Part shown: positions 10,054-21,213 of the stretch, one piece after another
Numbering within the stretch: the stretch's first letter is position 1
Layout of the letters: the number at the start of each line of letters is the position of its first letter
NCBI RefSeq assembly: GCF_040869045.1
Contig: NC_090321.1
Span: forward strand, 135,833,689-135,897,688
Direction of reading: 5' to 3'
From: Eurosta solidaginis
Taxonomy: Eukaryota; Arthropoda; Insecta; Diptera; Tephritidae
DNA length: 64,000 nt
The notes under the pieces: generated by a model
Databases searched by the model: none
The model's input: only the letters and a program-made list of their open reading frames with translations
What the model was told of the DNA's origin: nothing
Position numbers and translations under genes: made by a program

Positions 10054-11345
10054 CGCTCTCATTTTTCTCGCTCTGACGAGGGATTTATCTGAAATTTGTG
10101 CTGGCAACAATAACAGATAAATCCCTCGCGCCAGCTGAAGCGGGTGCCAGAATGAAAAATGTGCCAGCTAAAACGAAAAACGGGCCACAAATTTCGGTAA
10201 GGTTAAGTTGACCTAAAACTGTAGAGATGCGTTCAAAAATTATGGGAAAAAAGTTAAAAATACTTGTTTTACTGTACATATTATTAGTTCGTTGGCGGAG
10301 GGTAAATATTATTTCCCATTCAAAAGTTATCCCTAAAAACAGATTTGGTAAATTGAAGTCCCGATGCAACCAATCCATTTTGATCACAGAACTTGGAACG
10401 TTAGATATGTAAACAAAGTTAACTATTATATCCTAGGTCCGATTTACTCAAATTTCAAAAAAATATTTGGTTTTCACTGTGAGTTATATTCGTTGCAATA
10501 TTTGACTAATTAATTTAATCGAAATGTAAATTTTACTTAGATTTCTTTATATTTAACTCTAACTAGTCATATTATTGTAAAATAAGTTTAAAGAAATTAA
10601 TATTTTTTGACTAACATTTTATTAAATGATTGAAACTATAAAATCGCCGAAATACATGTCAAAAATCACCATATTCAGATCTATACAACTCTCTCATTTT
10701 TTGCGCTCTCACGAGGGATTTATCGCACATTTGAGCTGGAAACAATCACAGATAAATCCCTCGCGCCAGCTGAAGCGGCTGCCAGAACAAAAAATGTGCC
10801 AGCTAAAATGAAAAACGGGCCAAAAATTTCGGTAAACTTTAGTTTGACCTACAACTGTAGAAATGCGTTCAAAAATTATGGGAGAAAGGATAAAAATACT
10901 TGTTTTAGTGTAAATATTATTATTTCGAAGGTGGAGCGTAAATATTATTTCCCATTCAAAAGTTATCACTAAAAACAGGTTTTGTAAATATGAAGTCCCT
11001 ATGCAACCAGCCCATTTTGATCACAGAACCTGGAACTTCAGACATGTAGGATAAACCATATCCATTAAATGATGTTAACTATTATATCATAGGTCCGATT
11101 TACTGAAATTTCAAAAGAATATATGGTTTTCACTGTGAGTTAAATGCGGTACAATATTTGACTAATTAATTTAATCAAAATGTAAACTTTGCTTAGATTT
11201 GTTTATATTTGACTCTAACTAGTCGTATTATTGTAAAATAAGTTTAAGGAAATGAATATTTTACGACTACTATCATTTTGTTAAATGATTGTAATTATAA
11301 TCGCCGAAATGTATTTCAAAAATCCCCATATTCACATCTATTCAT
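10054..11345. repeat. tandem pair of ~635-bp repeats, each with a hairpin
   Basis: Two units lie head to tail (about 10054-10688 and 10689-11345) with a period of 635 bp between matching GAGGGATTTATC motifs (10078 and 10713). Each starts with a hairpin: in unit 1, GAGGGATTTATCT at 10078-10090 and its complement at 10115-10127; in unit 2, 10713-10724 and 10751-10762. After this comes non-coding AT-rich sequence. No protein is encoded. It is most likely a duplicated non-autonomous DNA element. Confidence 0.8.
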
Positions 11346-11650
11346 TTTTGTTTGGAGTGGCATCATTGACAAATGTTATCAAAAATGTGCATTTTGACAG
11401 CGCTCTCTCGAAGCAAAGAGTTGCAAATCCATTTATCTATGATCTTTGATTTGGCGCAGCAACATGGATTGCGTGCGTCGCCCGCATTGTTGATGAGTGT
11501 TGTCCATGTTTCACTACTTGCCGACAATTGACCACAAACGATCTTCACTTGTTGATTGCTAATAAAATAATGACCAACACAAAACGATGCATGAAGTGAT
11601 GTGCGCGACTATTACACTCTCACTAACACAGCTGCATTTTGCCCACGTCT
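11346..11650 (+). repeat. dispersed repeat X, copy 1
   Basis: This segment is matched by a second copy that lies on both sides of the hAT MITE further right. Shared landmarks are CAGCAACATGGATTG/CAGTAACATCGGTTG, CAAACGATCTT, GCTAATAA and the CTCTCACTAACACA plus CTGCATTTT block. It has no coding capacity. Confidence 0.6.
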
Positions 11651-11663
11651 GTTCTGTGGAATG

Positions 11664-12244
11664 ATGCGGCAGTTACCCACGAACGTACGTAGAAAAAACG
11701 TGTCAGCTGACACGACCTAACTTATGAGTGTGCAATGTAAACGAAAACTCACCGACGTGCAACGCCCGTACGTACGTAGGCCCGGAACGAAGAAATCAAA
11801 ACAATTTTGATTTTTTCCGTAAGAACGTGTCAGCTGATCGCTCTCTCACTAGACAGAGTTGCCTAGTAAACTTTTGTGCGCTAATTTTTGACCGTTTGCA
11901 ATTTTATACAAAAACACCTAATTAAAGTTTGAAAAATTGTGAAAATAATTCGAAATAATTATGTAAAAGTGCAGATTATAAATATGTAATCTATTTATAC
12001 TTATCTAATATTTATTCCGGCCTTTTATAATATCAAAAATTAAATTGGAAAAACTTGATGTTTCCATAAGCATACAAGCAAAATGGTCAATGGCAACAGT
12101 GCTTATTTGTAAACAATACACACACAAATATGTTATGTACATAGACGCACACATTGATTCCTACGGGCTTGAGAGTTCGGTCAAACGTGCTTCGTACGAC
12201 AAACGTCCGTACGTACGGCACACGTCGGTGGGTAACTGCCGCAT
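11664..12244. mobile_element. TIR element, non-autonomous
   Basis: The ends are exact 17-base inverted repeats: ATGCGGCAGTTACCCAC at 11664-11680 and its complement at 12228-12244. Inside each end are further inverted CGTACGTACG-type motifs (near 11690, 11768 and 12207). The interior has no transposase frame. The target duplication is not clear. It sits between the two copies of repeat X. Confidence 0.7.
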
Positions 12245-12297
12245 GAGAATATATTAGAGGAACTGACGGATCATTTAAGGCAGACATCAGCAAATAG

Positions 12298-13266
12298 TGG
12301 CGCAATAGTGCGCACTCAATTCACACGTATTCTTATTCTCATTAGTTTAGTTTTCGCTGAGCAATTGGTGCAGTAACATCGGTTGTGTTCGTCGCGCGCT
12401 ATGTTGACGAATATTATTAGCATGCAACAAGCAAAGATCGTTTGTTAGTTCTTTCAATGCGTACAAGAAAATACTTAATGTTGACCAACCTTTTTGCGCA
12501 AATACAATGTATTTAATTGTATAAACCAGGGATGCACCTTAACGTTAAGCTAATCGTTTATCAAAAAATTTCCACTGTTTCCGTTGAAACACTTCGAAAT
12601 ATTATCGATAAAGAAATTATCAAGATAAATTGTATCTCGTTTTTAACCGAAACGAAAAGCTTTCGTTAACGTTAAAAACGTTAACAAAAACGTGATACTT
12701 TATGTTTGAATTGTGCTGGCAATGATATAGCCATGGTGAAGCCGTAAGGTGGCAACAGCCAGCGGACATACACACACAAACTCCATGTAATTTGTTTGTG
12801 TACTTCGTTGGTGGTAATGTCAAAAATACTCTGAGAAATGATCGTACTCTCAAAATTCATGAGAAAAGTTGCAATCAGCTTGGCTAATGCTTTCACCTTT
12901 AATGAATCCGCCATCAATCAGCTTTGCCAGCATAGTTTGAAATTAATAATCAACATAAACGATTTGATTTCGTTTTGATATGGCAGAAAACGAAACGAAA
13001 TCATTTCGTTAATTTGACGTTCTTAACGTTAATAAACGAAACGAAATGACTTTGTTTCGTTTATTAACGTTAATTATCGTAACGAAATGATATCGGTTCG
13101 TTGGTTAAGCATGCCTGGTATAAACCTTTTGCTTCCCATTGCGCGCATTAAAAATATAATTACAAACGATCTTGTCTTGGTGCTTGCTAATAAGCGAATG
13201 ACGTACGCAGAGTAATGTGTGCGATTATCGCGCTCTCACTAACACATCTGCATTTTAATATTGCCG
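12298..13266 (+). repeat. dispersed repeat X, copy 2, split by a hAT MITE
   Basis: The halves 12298-12518 and 13126-13266 together correspond to copy 1 at 11346-11650. The 591-bp MITE and one TSD lie between them, which shows that the MITE entered an existing repeat. Confidence 0.6.
12527..13117. mobile_element. hAT-type MITE with 8-bp target duplication
   Basis: The element begins CAGGGATGC and ends GCATGCCTG, giving imperfect CAGGSATGC terminal inverted repeats. It is flanked by the direct repeat GTATAAAC at 12519-12526 and 13118-13125. Eight-base duplications and CAG ends are typical of hAT elements. The 591-bp interior is non-coding and dominated by AACGTTAA and AACGAAACGAAAT motifs in both orientations, which could form extended hairpins. 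It must rely on a transposase encoded elsewhere. Confidence 0.85.
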
Positions 13267-13974
13267 ATACCTGGTTTAAGGGAATCATAGCAACGAGTTT
13301 GGGTTGGTGAGTAAGCGACACAGAACACAAATTTAAAAAACAACTATGCATGTATGGAGACTAGGGTTGAAACAGCAAGATATTTTAAAAACGCAAATAA
13401 AAGAATGCCAAAATAATGCTGTACTTTCTGACGTATTAACAAATGGAGTTCCCCACATCCCAAATGAAGATTTGAGGGAAATATGATATGTCGTGTTGTC
13501 CACTTAAATCAATATCCACCATTTAGTTGAATAATTATTGGCGCCACTTCGCACGTATTATTATTCTCTTTCGTCTTAATTCGTATTTAGTTGTCGCTGA
13601 ACAAGCAGAGTAGCAACATCGGATGGGGCTATTGTTTATTTGCGCATTTGCAAAAAGATATTTTGCAAACAAACGCTCGTGCGCAGAATGTTTTAATGGT
13701 TTCATGTTAACAATTTATTTTGTTTAAATTTTTCCTTAGACTCAAGCAATAAAGTAGTATTTATGTGGCATATTTACGAATTAGTTTTTGTGTGTTAACA
13801 AACACGCGTACATACGTCCTACCTCATTGATTTTTCATCAACAATTAAACCACCACCAATAGGATGATTTTAGTTTTACTCACATCCACAGTTTGAATTT
13901 TTTATGACCATTGACTTAAATGCACCGCCAATATGCTCTGCCTTCGCATTCGCGACTGCAAAAATGGTACCTCG
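13267..13974. other. repeat fragments, including an inverted hAT end
   Basis: About 13592-13690 is the reverse complement of 9930-10015, the region at and just beyond the end of the hAT transposase gene (GCGCATTTGCAAAAAGATAT and CTGAACAAGCAGAGTA motifs). It is therefore a second hAT end in opposite orientation. 13845-13905 repeats 5633-5700. A 40-codon frame near 13345-13485 has no motif that I know. No other gene is seen. Confidence 0.5.
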
Positions 13975-13982
13975 CCCATAAT

Positions 13983-14168
13983 CATGGCGGAACGATACAA
14001 GGTGGCAGACATATCTGCAAACATAAATAAAAATTCCATTTACTTTGTTTTTATAAATTCGATGACAAATGTCAAAATCGTACTGCACTGGAAATTTATG
14101 TATCAAATAAAATAAAAAAAGATTATAATCAGCTGTCCCATGCTGCCACCTTGTATCGTCCCGCCATG
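13983..14168. mobile_element. MITE with 26-bp TIRs and 8-bp target duplication
   Basis: The left end starts CATGGCGGAACGATACAAGG. The right end is its inverted counterpart with one mismatch over about 26 bases. Direct repeats CCCATAAT flank it at 13975-13982 and 14169-14176. The element is 186 bp, non-coding, and its ends read CATGG...CCATG. The TSD length would fit hAT-like mobilisation, but the ends do not begin CAG, so the superfamily is open. Confidence 0.85.
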
Positions 14169-14469
14169 CCCATAATAATAAAATTAAATTATCTTTTTGA
14201 CCGCTCTTTGCTTCTAAGGTGAATTGCAACATTTTGTAAATCAGTGGTCGGAACGCTATGGCGTCTGAATTGAGCCAGACTTGCTTCACACACATTCTTA
14301 GGGCACGCTTACACAGCCACGCTTATCGACCGAGCTGGTGCTCATCGGCCGGCAGCTATTTTTCTCAAATTTATTTTTTTGCAAAAATACGCAGGCAAGT
14401 TTTTGGTGTAAAAATAAATAAACGGCTGAGATCGAAGAAATTTATTTTATAGATTCCCCTTACCCCACT

Positions 14470-14724
14470 CGGAGGTGGAACGCCCGGGGGAAAGAATGGA
14501 TAAACAAAATCTTTCAGGAAAGAACAGAATTGGCAGAATATCAGTGCTTATTCCCCCAACTTAAATAACAGCCTATAAAATTTCATGAATATTTCAGAAT
14601 GAAATATTCAACATTTGAATATATTCTTCAAGAAGTTGACCCCATTATAAAAAAGCAAAATACAAACTGGAGGGAAAGCATTTCAGCCGAGGAGAGATTC
14701 GTTGTAACTATGAGGTATCTACCC
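14470..14724 (+). pseudogene. PIF/Harbinger transposase, N-terminal fragment
   Basis: A plus-strand frame reads WNARGKEWINKIFQERTELA, then after one in-frame TAA at about 14566, FRMKYSTFEYILQEV, a DPIIKKQNTNWRESISAEER block and VVTMRYL. This is the conserved region ahead of the DDE_Tnp_4 core of PIF/Harbinger transposases (W..R..F..FR.....F..LL..V, then I..EERL...LR.L). The catalytic DDE part is absent: unrelated repeat sequence begins at about 14725. The relic cannot act. Confidence 0.65.
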
Positions 14725-15010
14725 CTCACTAGAGTAGGCACCTTGACGTTGGTGTGAGGGCTTAGCCGAACTCCATAGCGCCCGACTATGAGGCGGAGCA
14801 GTTTAGGACTCACATCTACGCCGTTTCGCCTCATAGGAGGGCGGCGGGATGTCGGTGACCAAGAACTTCCAACCCCTCAATCCAGGGTGTTATGCGGACC
14901 CTGCTTATTAGACGATTTGCAGCCAGGGGATAAATTCGGCTGCATTCGAACGGAGCCTTCCCGATACCGAAACACCTCGGGAAGTATTGCGTCGTAAAAA
15001 GCATTAAACG
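14725..15010 (+). repeat. GC-richer repeat, probably LINE 5' leader
   Basis: The stretch contains GGACCCTGCTTATTAGACGA, TTGCAGCCAGGGGATAAATT and CCTTCCCGATACCGAAAC. I recognise it as sequence that precedes LINE coding regions in tephritids, but it has no frame of its own. It may belong with the ORF1 relic that starts near 15790, from which it is now separated by a large hairpin. Confidence 0.35.
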
Positions 15011-15284
15011 TAAAAATGACTCTTCGTGTGCCCGTGACGTAGTTTGCGTGCATTTCTCATCTAATGCAATCAAGTGGAGAATGATGACCGCAAGAAAAGC
15101 AAAAGCGCACTCGCTGTCAGCAAAGCTACTTGATGACTCCAACAATAATAAAATATACATAAACTATGCTCTCTCACTATCTACTCGAGCTTTGTTTACT
15201 GCGGCATATAAATTAAAACAAGAGAAACGATATAAATATTTATGATTGGGGAAATCTAGCTTCCTAATGAAATAAATAATAGGT

Positions 15285-15742
15285 TAAAAAAAAATTAAAA
15301 AACACGCTTTATAGCAAACCGAACTAAAAAATAGAAAATAATTTTCAATTAAAAAGGGTTTATATAACAGTAGTAGAAGGTCAAACAATCGTTTATAGTT
15401 AATCACCTCAAAATAAAATTATAACAAAATTTAAGTTATTAACAGAATAATTTAATTCAGATTAAAAAAACGTGGGTGCATTTGACTACATTTCATATCT
15501 TTCCTCTCAGATAGTTGCCAATAGAATGATTGTAACATTCAATATCAAGCACCCCACGATTTTTACTATGAATTAAATTATTCTGTTAATAACTTAAATT
15601 TTATTTTGGGGTGATGAACTATAAACAATTGTTTGACCTTCTACTACTGTTATATAAACCCTTTTTAATTGAAAATTATTTTCTATTTTTTAGTTCGGTT
15701 TGCTATAAAAGCGTGTTTTTTTAGTTTTTTTTTAAACTATTA
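15285..15742. repeat. long inverted repeat (~180-bp arms)
   Basis: The left arm, about 15285-15475, is the reverse complement of about 15550-15742 with few mismatches. Both contain TAGCAAACCGAACTAAAAAA, AACAGTAGTAGAAGGTCAAA and AAGTTATTAACAGAATAATT. The loop is about 75 bp. Near the outer tips is AACACGCTTTTATAGC, which resembles the AAAGCGTGTTAAAAA head of the satellite blocks downstream. The structure is a near-perfect hairpin of a fold-back element, and no coding sequence is present. Confidence 0.8.
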
Positions 15743-15790
15743 TTTATTTTTAATTTTTTAGTTCAAGTAGTTTTAAAAGTTTTAGTCGAG

Positions 15791-16278
15791 AGTGATGAAA
15801 CCTCGAAACGCCAGCGGTCCATGGATGAATCCAACCCCACGGCACCGAAAAGGGGCAAGACGCAGGGAGGCTAGACGCGGTCTTTCGCCGAAATTGCTAT
15901 GGATCGGCAAATCATTGGCATTATAGACGAGAGAAGCGAAGATTGCAGGATCCCGAAACAACAGTGTAAGTGGATCGTGTCCGCGCTCGCTACGGTGGCC
16001 GTTAAGGTTAAAAAGACAACCCTGGTCCACCGCCATCTTACACCGATGCAGGGTGGTTCCAGGGCAATGTCAAGCTAATTGCCTGTGACGACGCCAGGTC
16101 GGTCAACCTCTATAGGGCCACCGTCACGCTGATAAGGGTGGTATATCCGGGCGCGCGCCTCAAGGTAGTGGAGGCGCGTGATATCCTCTCACGACCTAGG
16201 GCTAGAGCCTGCGTTCCAGTGACGCCAACGGACCCAGCTGACATCCTGGAGCTGCTCCAGGAGTACAAACCGCCACAG
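15791..16278 (+). pseudogene. LINE ORF1 (DUF4780-like) remnant
   Basis: The plus frame from 15791 reads KRQRSMDESNPTAPKRGK, one in-frame TAG, then SFAEIAMDRQIIGIIDER and RIPKQQCKWIVSALATVAV. After a frameshift near 16050 the other frame reads GNVKLIACDDARSVNLYRA, VVYPGARLKVVE and ILSRPRARACVPV to 16278. This is the RRM-like domain found in ORF1 of LOA/jockey-group elements in tephritids, which would bind element RNA. It ends abruptly where the RT end of a LINE follows in another frame, so the intervening ORF1 tail, endonuclease and most of RT are deleted. Confidence 0.7.
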
Positions 16279-16690
16279 GTTTGGAAGTCAACCCAGATAA
16301 AATCGAGCTTATTCTCTTCACGGGGAGGTACAAAGTACCAAATCTTACACCACCAAGAATTGGGGGTAGGTTCTTAGCGTTTAGCGATCAAGTCAAGTAT
16401 TTGGGAGTCATTCTGGATAGGAAGCTATTATGGAGTGACCATATAGTGGAGCGATCCAAGAAGGCAGCAGCAGAGATGTTCACCTGCAAGAGGGCAATTG
16501 GCACCTCTTGGGGATTATCCCCTAAGGTGACCTACTGTATTTACACAGCCATTGTGCGCCCGATTCTTCTTTATGGTGCCTTGGTCTGGTGGCCTGCACT
16601 AGCTAAAAGTACCTATCTTAAAATGCTTCAAAAGGTGCAACGGAGTTCAGAGCTCTGCATTACCGGGGCTCTCGGCTCCACTGCAGATTC
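16279..16690 (+). pseudogene. LINE reverse transcriptase C-terminal piece
   Basis: The frame GLEVNPDKIELILFTGRYK followed by VKYLGVILDRKLLWSDHI, CKRAIGTSWGLSPKVTYC and ILLYGALVWWPA is the thumb and post-RT region of a LOA/jockey-group pol. The YADD core is missing upstream and the C-terminal RNase H expected in this type is missing downstream. It breaks off after CITGALGST, where the satellite leader starts. It is joined directly to ORF1 sequence by an internal deletion at about 16278/16279. Confidence 0.75.
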
Positions 16691-16699
16691 CGTTACATA

Positions 16700-19600
16700 C
16701 ATACATGGATACATAGATGCATAGATAGATACAGGCCAAGCTAATAAAAGCGTGTTAAAAAGGGCTCCAGTATGCTCTTTCGTAGATGTGCCATGCATCC
16801 ACTTTTACCATTAATAAGGGAATGCGTTTATCGCATTATTTCCAAGGTTTGAAATCTGTGGCCATTTGGGGTGGTCACAAGTTCAATTGACCTTATGTCC
16901 CTTAACCTTATGTGACCCCACCATCACATTATTGCATTGTCATCGAGCCTTGATACGTGTGCAAAATTTCAGTCAAACTTATGGCCATTCAAATCGGTAA
17001 TAAGGCCAATTGACCTTATGGCGGTTGACCATATGTCCCACACCATCACATTAATGCATTGTCATCGAGCCTTGATACGTGTGCAAAGTTTTAATCAAAC
17101 TTATGGCCATTCAAAGTGGTAATAAGGCCAATTGACCTTATGGCCGTTGACCTTATGTCACCACACCATCACACTAATGCATTGTCATCGAGCCTTGATA
17201 CGCGTGCAAAGTTTCAATCAAACTCGTGGCCACTCAAAGTGGCAATAGGGCCAATTGACCTTATGGCCGTTGACCTTATGTCATCACAAAATCACAATAA
17301 TGCATTTTCATCGAGCCGTGATGCCTGTGCAAAGTTTCAATCAAACTTATTGCCATTCAAAGTGGTAATAAGTCCAATTGACCTTATGTCCGTTGACCTT
17401 ATGTCAGCACACCATCACATTAATGCATTGTGATCAAGCCTTGATACGTGCGCAAAGTTTCAATTAAACTTATGGCCATTCAAAGTGGTAATAAGGCCAA
17501 TTGACCATATGGCCGTTGACCTTATGTCACCCCACCATCAAATTATTGCATTGTCATCGAGCCTTGATACGTATGCAAAGCTTCAAATTAATCAGACTTT
17601 TAGAAACCGGTGAAAATTAAGCTCAAAGATCCCGTTACATTCAGGCTAAGCTAATAAAAGCGTGCTAAAAAGGGCTCCAATATGCTCTTTCGTAGATGTG
17701 CAATGAATCCACTTCTATGATTAATAAAGGAATGCGTTTTTTGCCTTATGTGCAAGGTTTCAAATCTATGGCCATTTGGGGTGGTCATAAGTTCAATTGA
17801 CCTTATGTCCGTTAACCTTATGTCACCCCACCATCACATTATTGCATTATCATCGAGCCTTGATACGTGTGCAAAATTTCAGTCAAACTTATGGCCATTC
17901 AAAGCGGTAACAAGGCCAATTGACCTTATGGCGGTTGACCATATGTCCCACACCATCACATTAATGCATTGTCATCGAGCCTTGATACGTGTACAAAGTT
18001 TTAATCAAACTTATGGCCATTCAAAGTGGTAATAAGGCCAATTGACCTTATGTCCGTTGACCTTATGTCACCACACCATCACATTAATGCATTGTGATCA
18101 AGCCTTGATACGTGCGCAAAGTTTCAATCAAACTTATGGCCATTCAAAGTGGTAATAAGGCCAGTTGACCTTATGGCCGTTGACCTTATGTCACCACACC
18201 ATCACACTAATGCATTGTCATCGAGCCTTGATACGTGTACAAAGTTTCAATCAAACTCGTGGCCACTCAAAGTGGCAATAGGGCCAATTGACTTTATGGC
18301 CGTTGTCCTTATGTCACCACACCATCACAATAATGCATTTTCATCGAGCCGTGATGCCTATGCAAAGTTTCAATCAAACTTATTGCCATTCAAAGTGGTA
18401 ATAAGGCCAATTGACCTTATGTCACCACACCATCACATTAATGCATTGTCATCGAGCCTTGATATGTGTGCAAAGTTTCAATCAAACTTATGGCCATTCA
18501 AAGTGGTATTAAGGCCAATTGACCTTATGTCACCCCACCATCACACTAATGCATTGTCATCGGTCCTTGATACGTATGCAAAGTTTCAAATTAATCAGAC
18601 TTCCAGAAACCGGTGAAAATTTATCTTAAAGATTCCGTTACATAGATACAGGCCAAGCTAATAAAAGCGTGCTAAAAAAGGGCTCCAGTATGCTCTTTCG
18701 TAGACGTGCCATGCATCCTCTTCTATGATTAATAAAGGAATGTGGTTTTCGCATTATGTGCAAGGTTTCAAATCTATGGTCATTTGGGGTGGTCATAAGT
18801 TCAATTGACCTTATATCCGTTAACCTTATGTCACCCCACCATCACATTATTGCATTGTCATCGAGCCTTGATACGTGTGCAAAGTTTCAATCAAACTTAT
18901 GGCCATTCAAACTGGTATTAAGGCCAATTGACCTTATGTCACCACACCATCACATTAATGCATTGTCATCGACGTGTGCAAAGTTTCAATCAAACTTATG
19001 GCCATTCAAAGTGGTAATAAGGCCAATTGACCCTATGGCCGTTGAACTTATGTCACCACACCATCACATTAATGCATTGTCATCGGTCCTTGATACGTAT
19101 GCAAAGCTTCAAATTAATCAGACTTTTAGAAACCGGTGAAAATTAAGCTCAAAGATTCCGTTACATTCAGGCAAAGCTAATAATAGCGTGTTAAAAAGGG
19201 CTCCAATATGCTCTTTCGTAGATGCGCCATGAATCCACTTCTATCATTAATAAAGGAATGCGTTTTTTGCATTATGTGCAAGGTTTCAAATCTATGGCCA
19301 TTTGGGGTGGTCATAAGTTCAATTGACCTTATGTCCGTTAACCTTATGTCACCCCACCATCACATTATTACATTGTCATCGAGCCTTGATACGTGTGCAA
19401 AGTTTCAATCAAACTTATGGCCATTTAAAGTGGTAATAAAGCCAACTGACTTTATGGTCGTCGACCTTGTGTCACCACAACATCACATTAATGCATTTTC
19501 ATCGACTCTTGATACGTGTGCAAAGCTTCAATCAAACTTATGGCCATTCAAAGTGGTAATAAGGCCAATTGACCTTATGGCAGTTGACCTTATGTCACCA

Positions 19601-21213
19601 CACCATCACATTAATGCACTGTCATCGGTCCTTGATACGTATGCAAAGTTTCAAATTAATCAGACTTCTAGAAACCTGTGAAAATTAAGCTCAAAAATTC
19701 CGTTACGTTCAGGCAAAGCTAATAAAAGCGTGCTAAAAAGGGCTCCAGTATGCTCTTTCGTAGATGTGCCATGCATCCACTTCTATCATTAATAAAGGAA
19801 TGCGTTTTTGCATTATGTGCAAGGTTTCAAATCTATGGCCATTTGGGGTGGTCATAAGTTCAATTGACCTTATGTCCGTTAACCTTATGTCACCCCACCA
19901 TCACATTATTGCATTGCCATCGAGCCTTAATACGTGTGCAAAGTTTCAATCAAAATTATGTCCATTTAAAGTGGTAATAATGCCAATTGACTTTATGGCC
20001 GTTGACCTTATGTCACCACACCATCACACTAATGTATTTTCATCGACTCCTGATACGTGTGCAAAGTTTACATCAAACTTATGGCCATTCAAAGTGGTAA
20101 TAAGGCCAGTTGACCTTATGGCCGTTGACCTTATGTCACCACACCATCACATTAATGCATTGTCATCGAGCCTTGATATGTGTGCAAAGTTTCAATCAAA
20201 CTTATGGTCGTTCAAAGTGGTAATAAGGCCAATTGACCTTATGGCCGTTGACCTTATGTCACCACACCATCACATTAATGCATTGTCATCGGTCCTTTAT
20301 ACGTATGCAAAGTTTCAAATTAATCAGACTTATAGAAACTGGTGAAAATTAAGCTCAAAAATTCCGTTACATACAGGCCAAGCTAATAAAAGCGTGCTAA
20401 TAAAAAGGGCTCCAGTATGCTCTTTCGTAGATGTGCCATGCATCCACGTCTATCATTAATAAAGGAATGCGTTTTTCGCATTATGTGTAAGGTTTGAAAT
20501 CTATGCCATTTGGGGTGGTCATAAGTTCAATTGACCTTATGTCCGTTAACCTTATGTCACACCACCATCATATTATTGCATTGTTATCGAGCCTTGATAG
20601 GTGTGCAAAGTTTCAATCAAACTTATGGCCATTTAAAATGGTAATAAGGCCAATTGACCTTATGGCCGTTGACCTTATGTCACCACACCATCACATTAAT
20701 GCATTGTCATCGACCCTTGATACGTGTGCAACGCTTCAATCAAACTTACGGCCATCCAAAGTGGTAATAAGGCCAATTGACCTTATGGCCGTTGACCTTA
20801 TGTCACCACACCATCACATTAATGCATTGTGATCAAGCCTTGATACGTGCGCAAAGTTTCAATCAAACTTATGGCCATTCAAAGTGGTAATAAGGCCAAT
20901 TGACCTTATGGCCGTTGACCTTATGTCACCACACCATCACAATAATGCATTGTCATCGAGCCGTGATACGTGTGCAAAGTTTAAATGAAACTTATGGCCA
21001 TTCAAAGTGGTAATAAGGCCAATTGACCTTATGGCCGTTGACCTTTTGTCACCGCACCATCACATTAATGCACTGCCATCGGTCCTTGATACGTATGCGA
21101 AGTTTCAAGTTAATCAGACTTCTAGAAAACGGTGAAAATTAAGCTCAAAGATTCCGTTACATAGATACAGGCCAAGCTAATAAAAGCGTGTTAAAAAAGG
21201 GCTCCAGTATGCT
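16700..21213. repeat. 123-bp satellite in higher-order blocks
   Basis: Monomers repeat every 123 bp (checked between GTCA motifs at 17157, 17280 and 17403). The core is GGCCAATTGACCTTATGGCC then TTGACCTTATGTCACCACAC and CATTAATGCATTGTCATCG. Blocks open with a distinct leader, GCTAATAAAAGCGTG, then GGGCTCCAGTATGCTCTTTC, at 16740, 17650, 18657, 19176, 19718, 20382 and 21176. They close with a shorter variant carrying AAATTAATCAGACTT and GAAACCGGTGAAAATTAAGC. Block lengths of 910, 1007, 519, 542, 664 and 794 bp reflect different monomer numbers. Because 123 is divisible by three, long frames run through the array by chance; I do not call them genes. Confidence 0.9.

Noticed and set aside
11664..12244. 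hAT assignment for the ATGCGGCAG TIR element
   Set aside because: No 8-bp target duplication is visible and the ends do not start CAG, so the superfamily is left open.
13876..14295. 139-codon minus-strand frame
   Set aside because: It runs through the 186-bp MITE and its flanks, so it cannot be an original gene.
14788..15245. Several 65-110-codon frames in both strands
   Set aside because: They overlap each other in a repeat leader with no recognisable protein motif.
16937..20832. Long open frames of LMAVDLMSPHHH type
   Set aside because: They follow the 123-bp satellite period (41 codons), break whenever a monomer carries an indel, and have no start or regulatory context.
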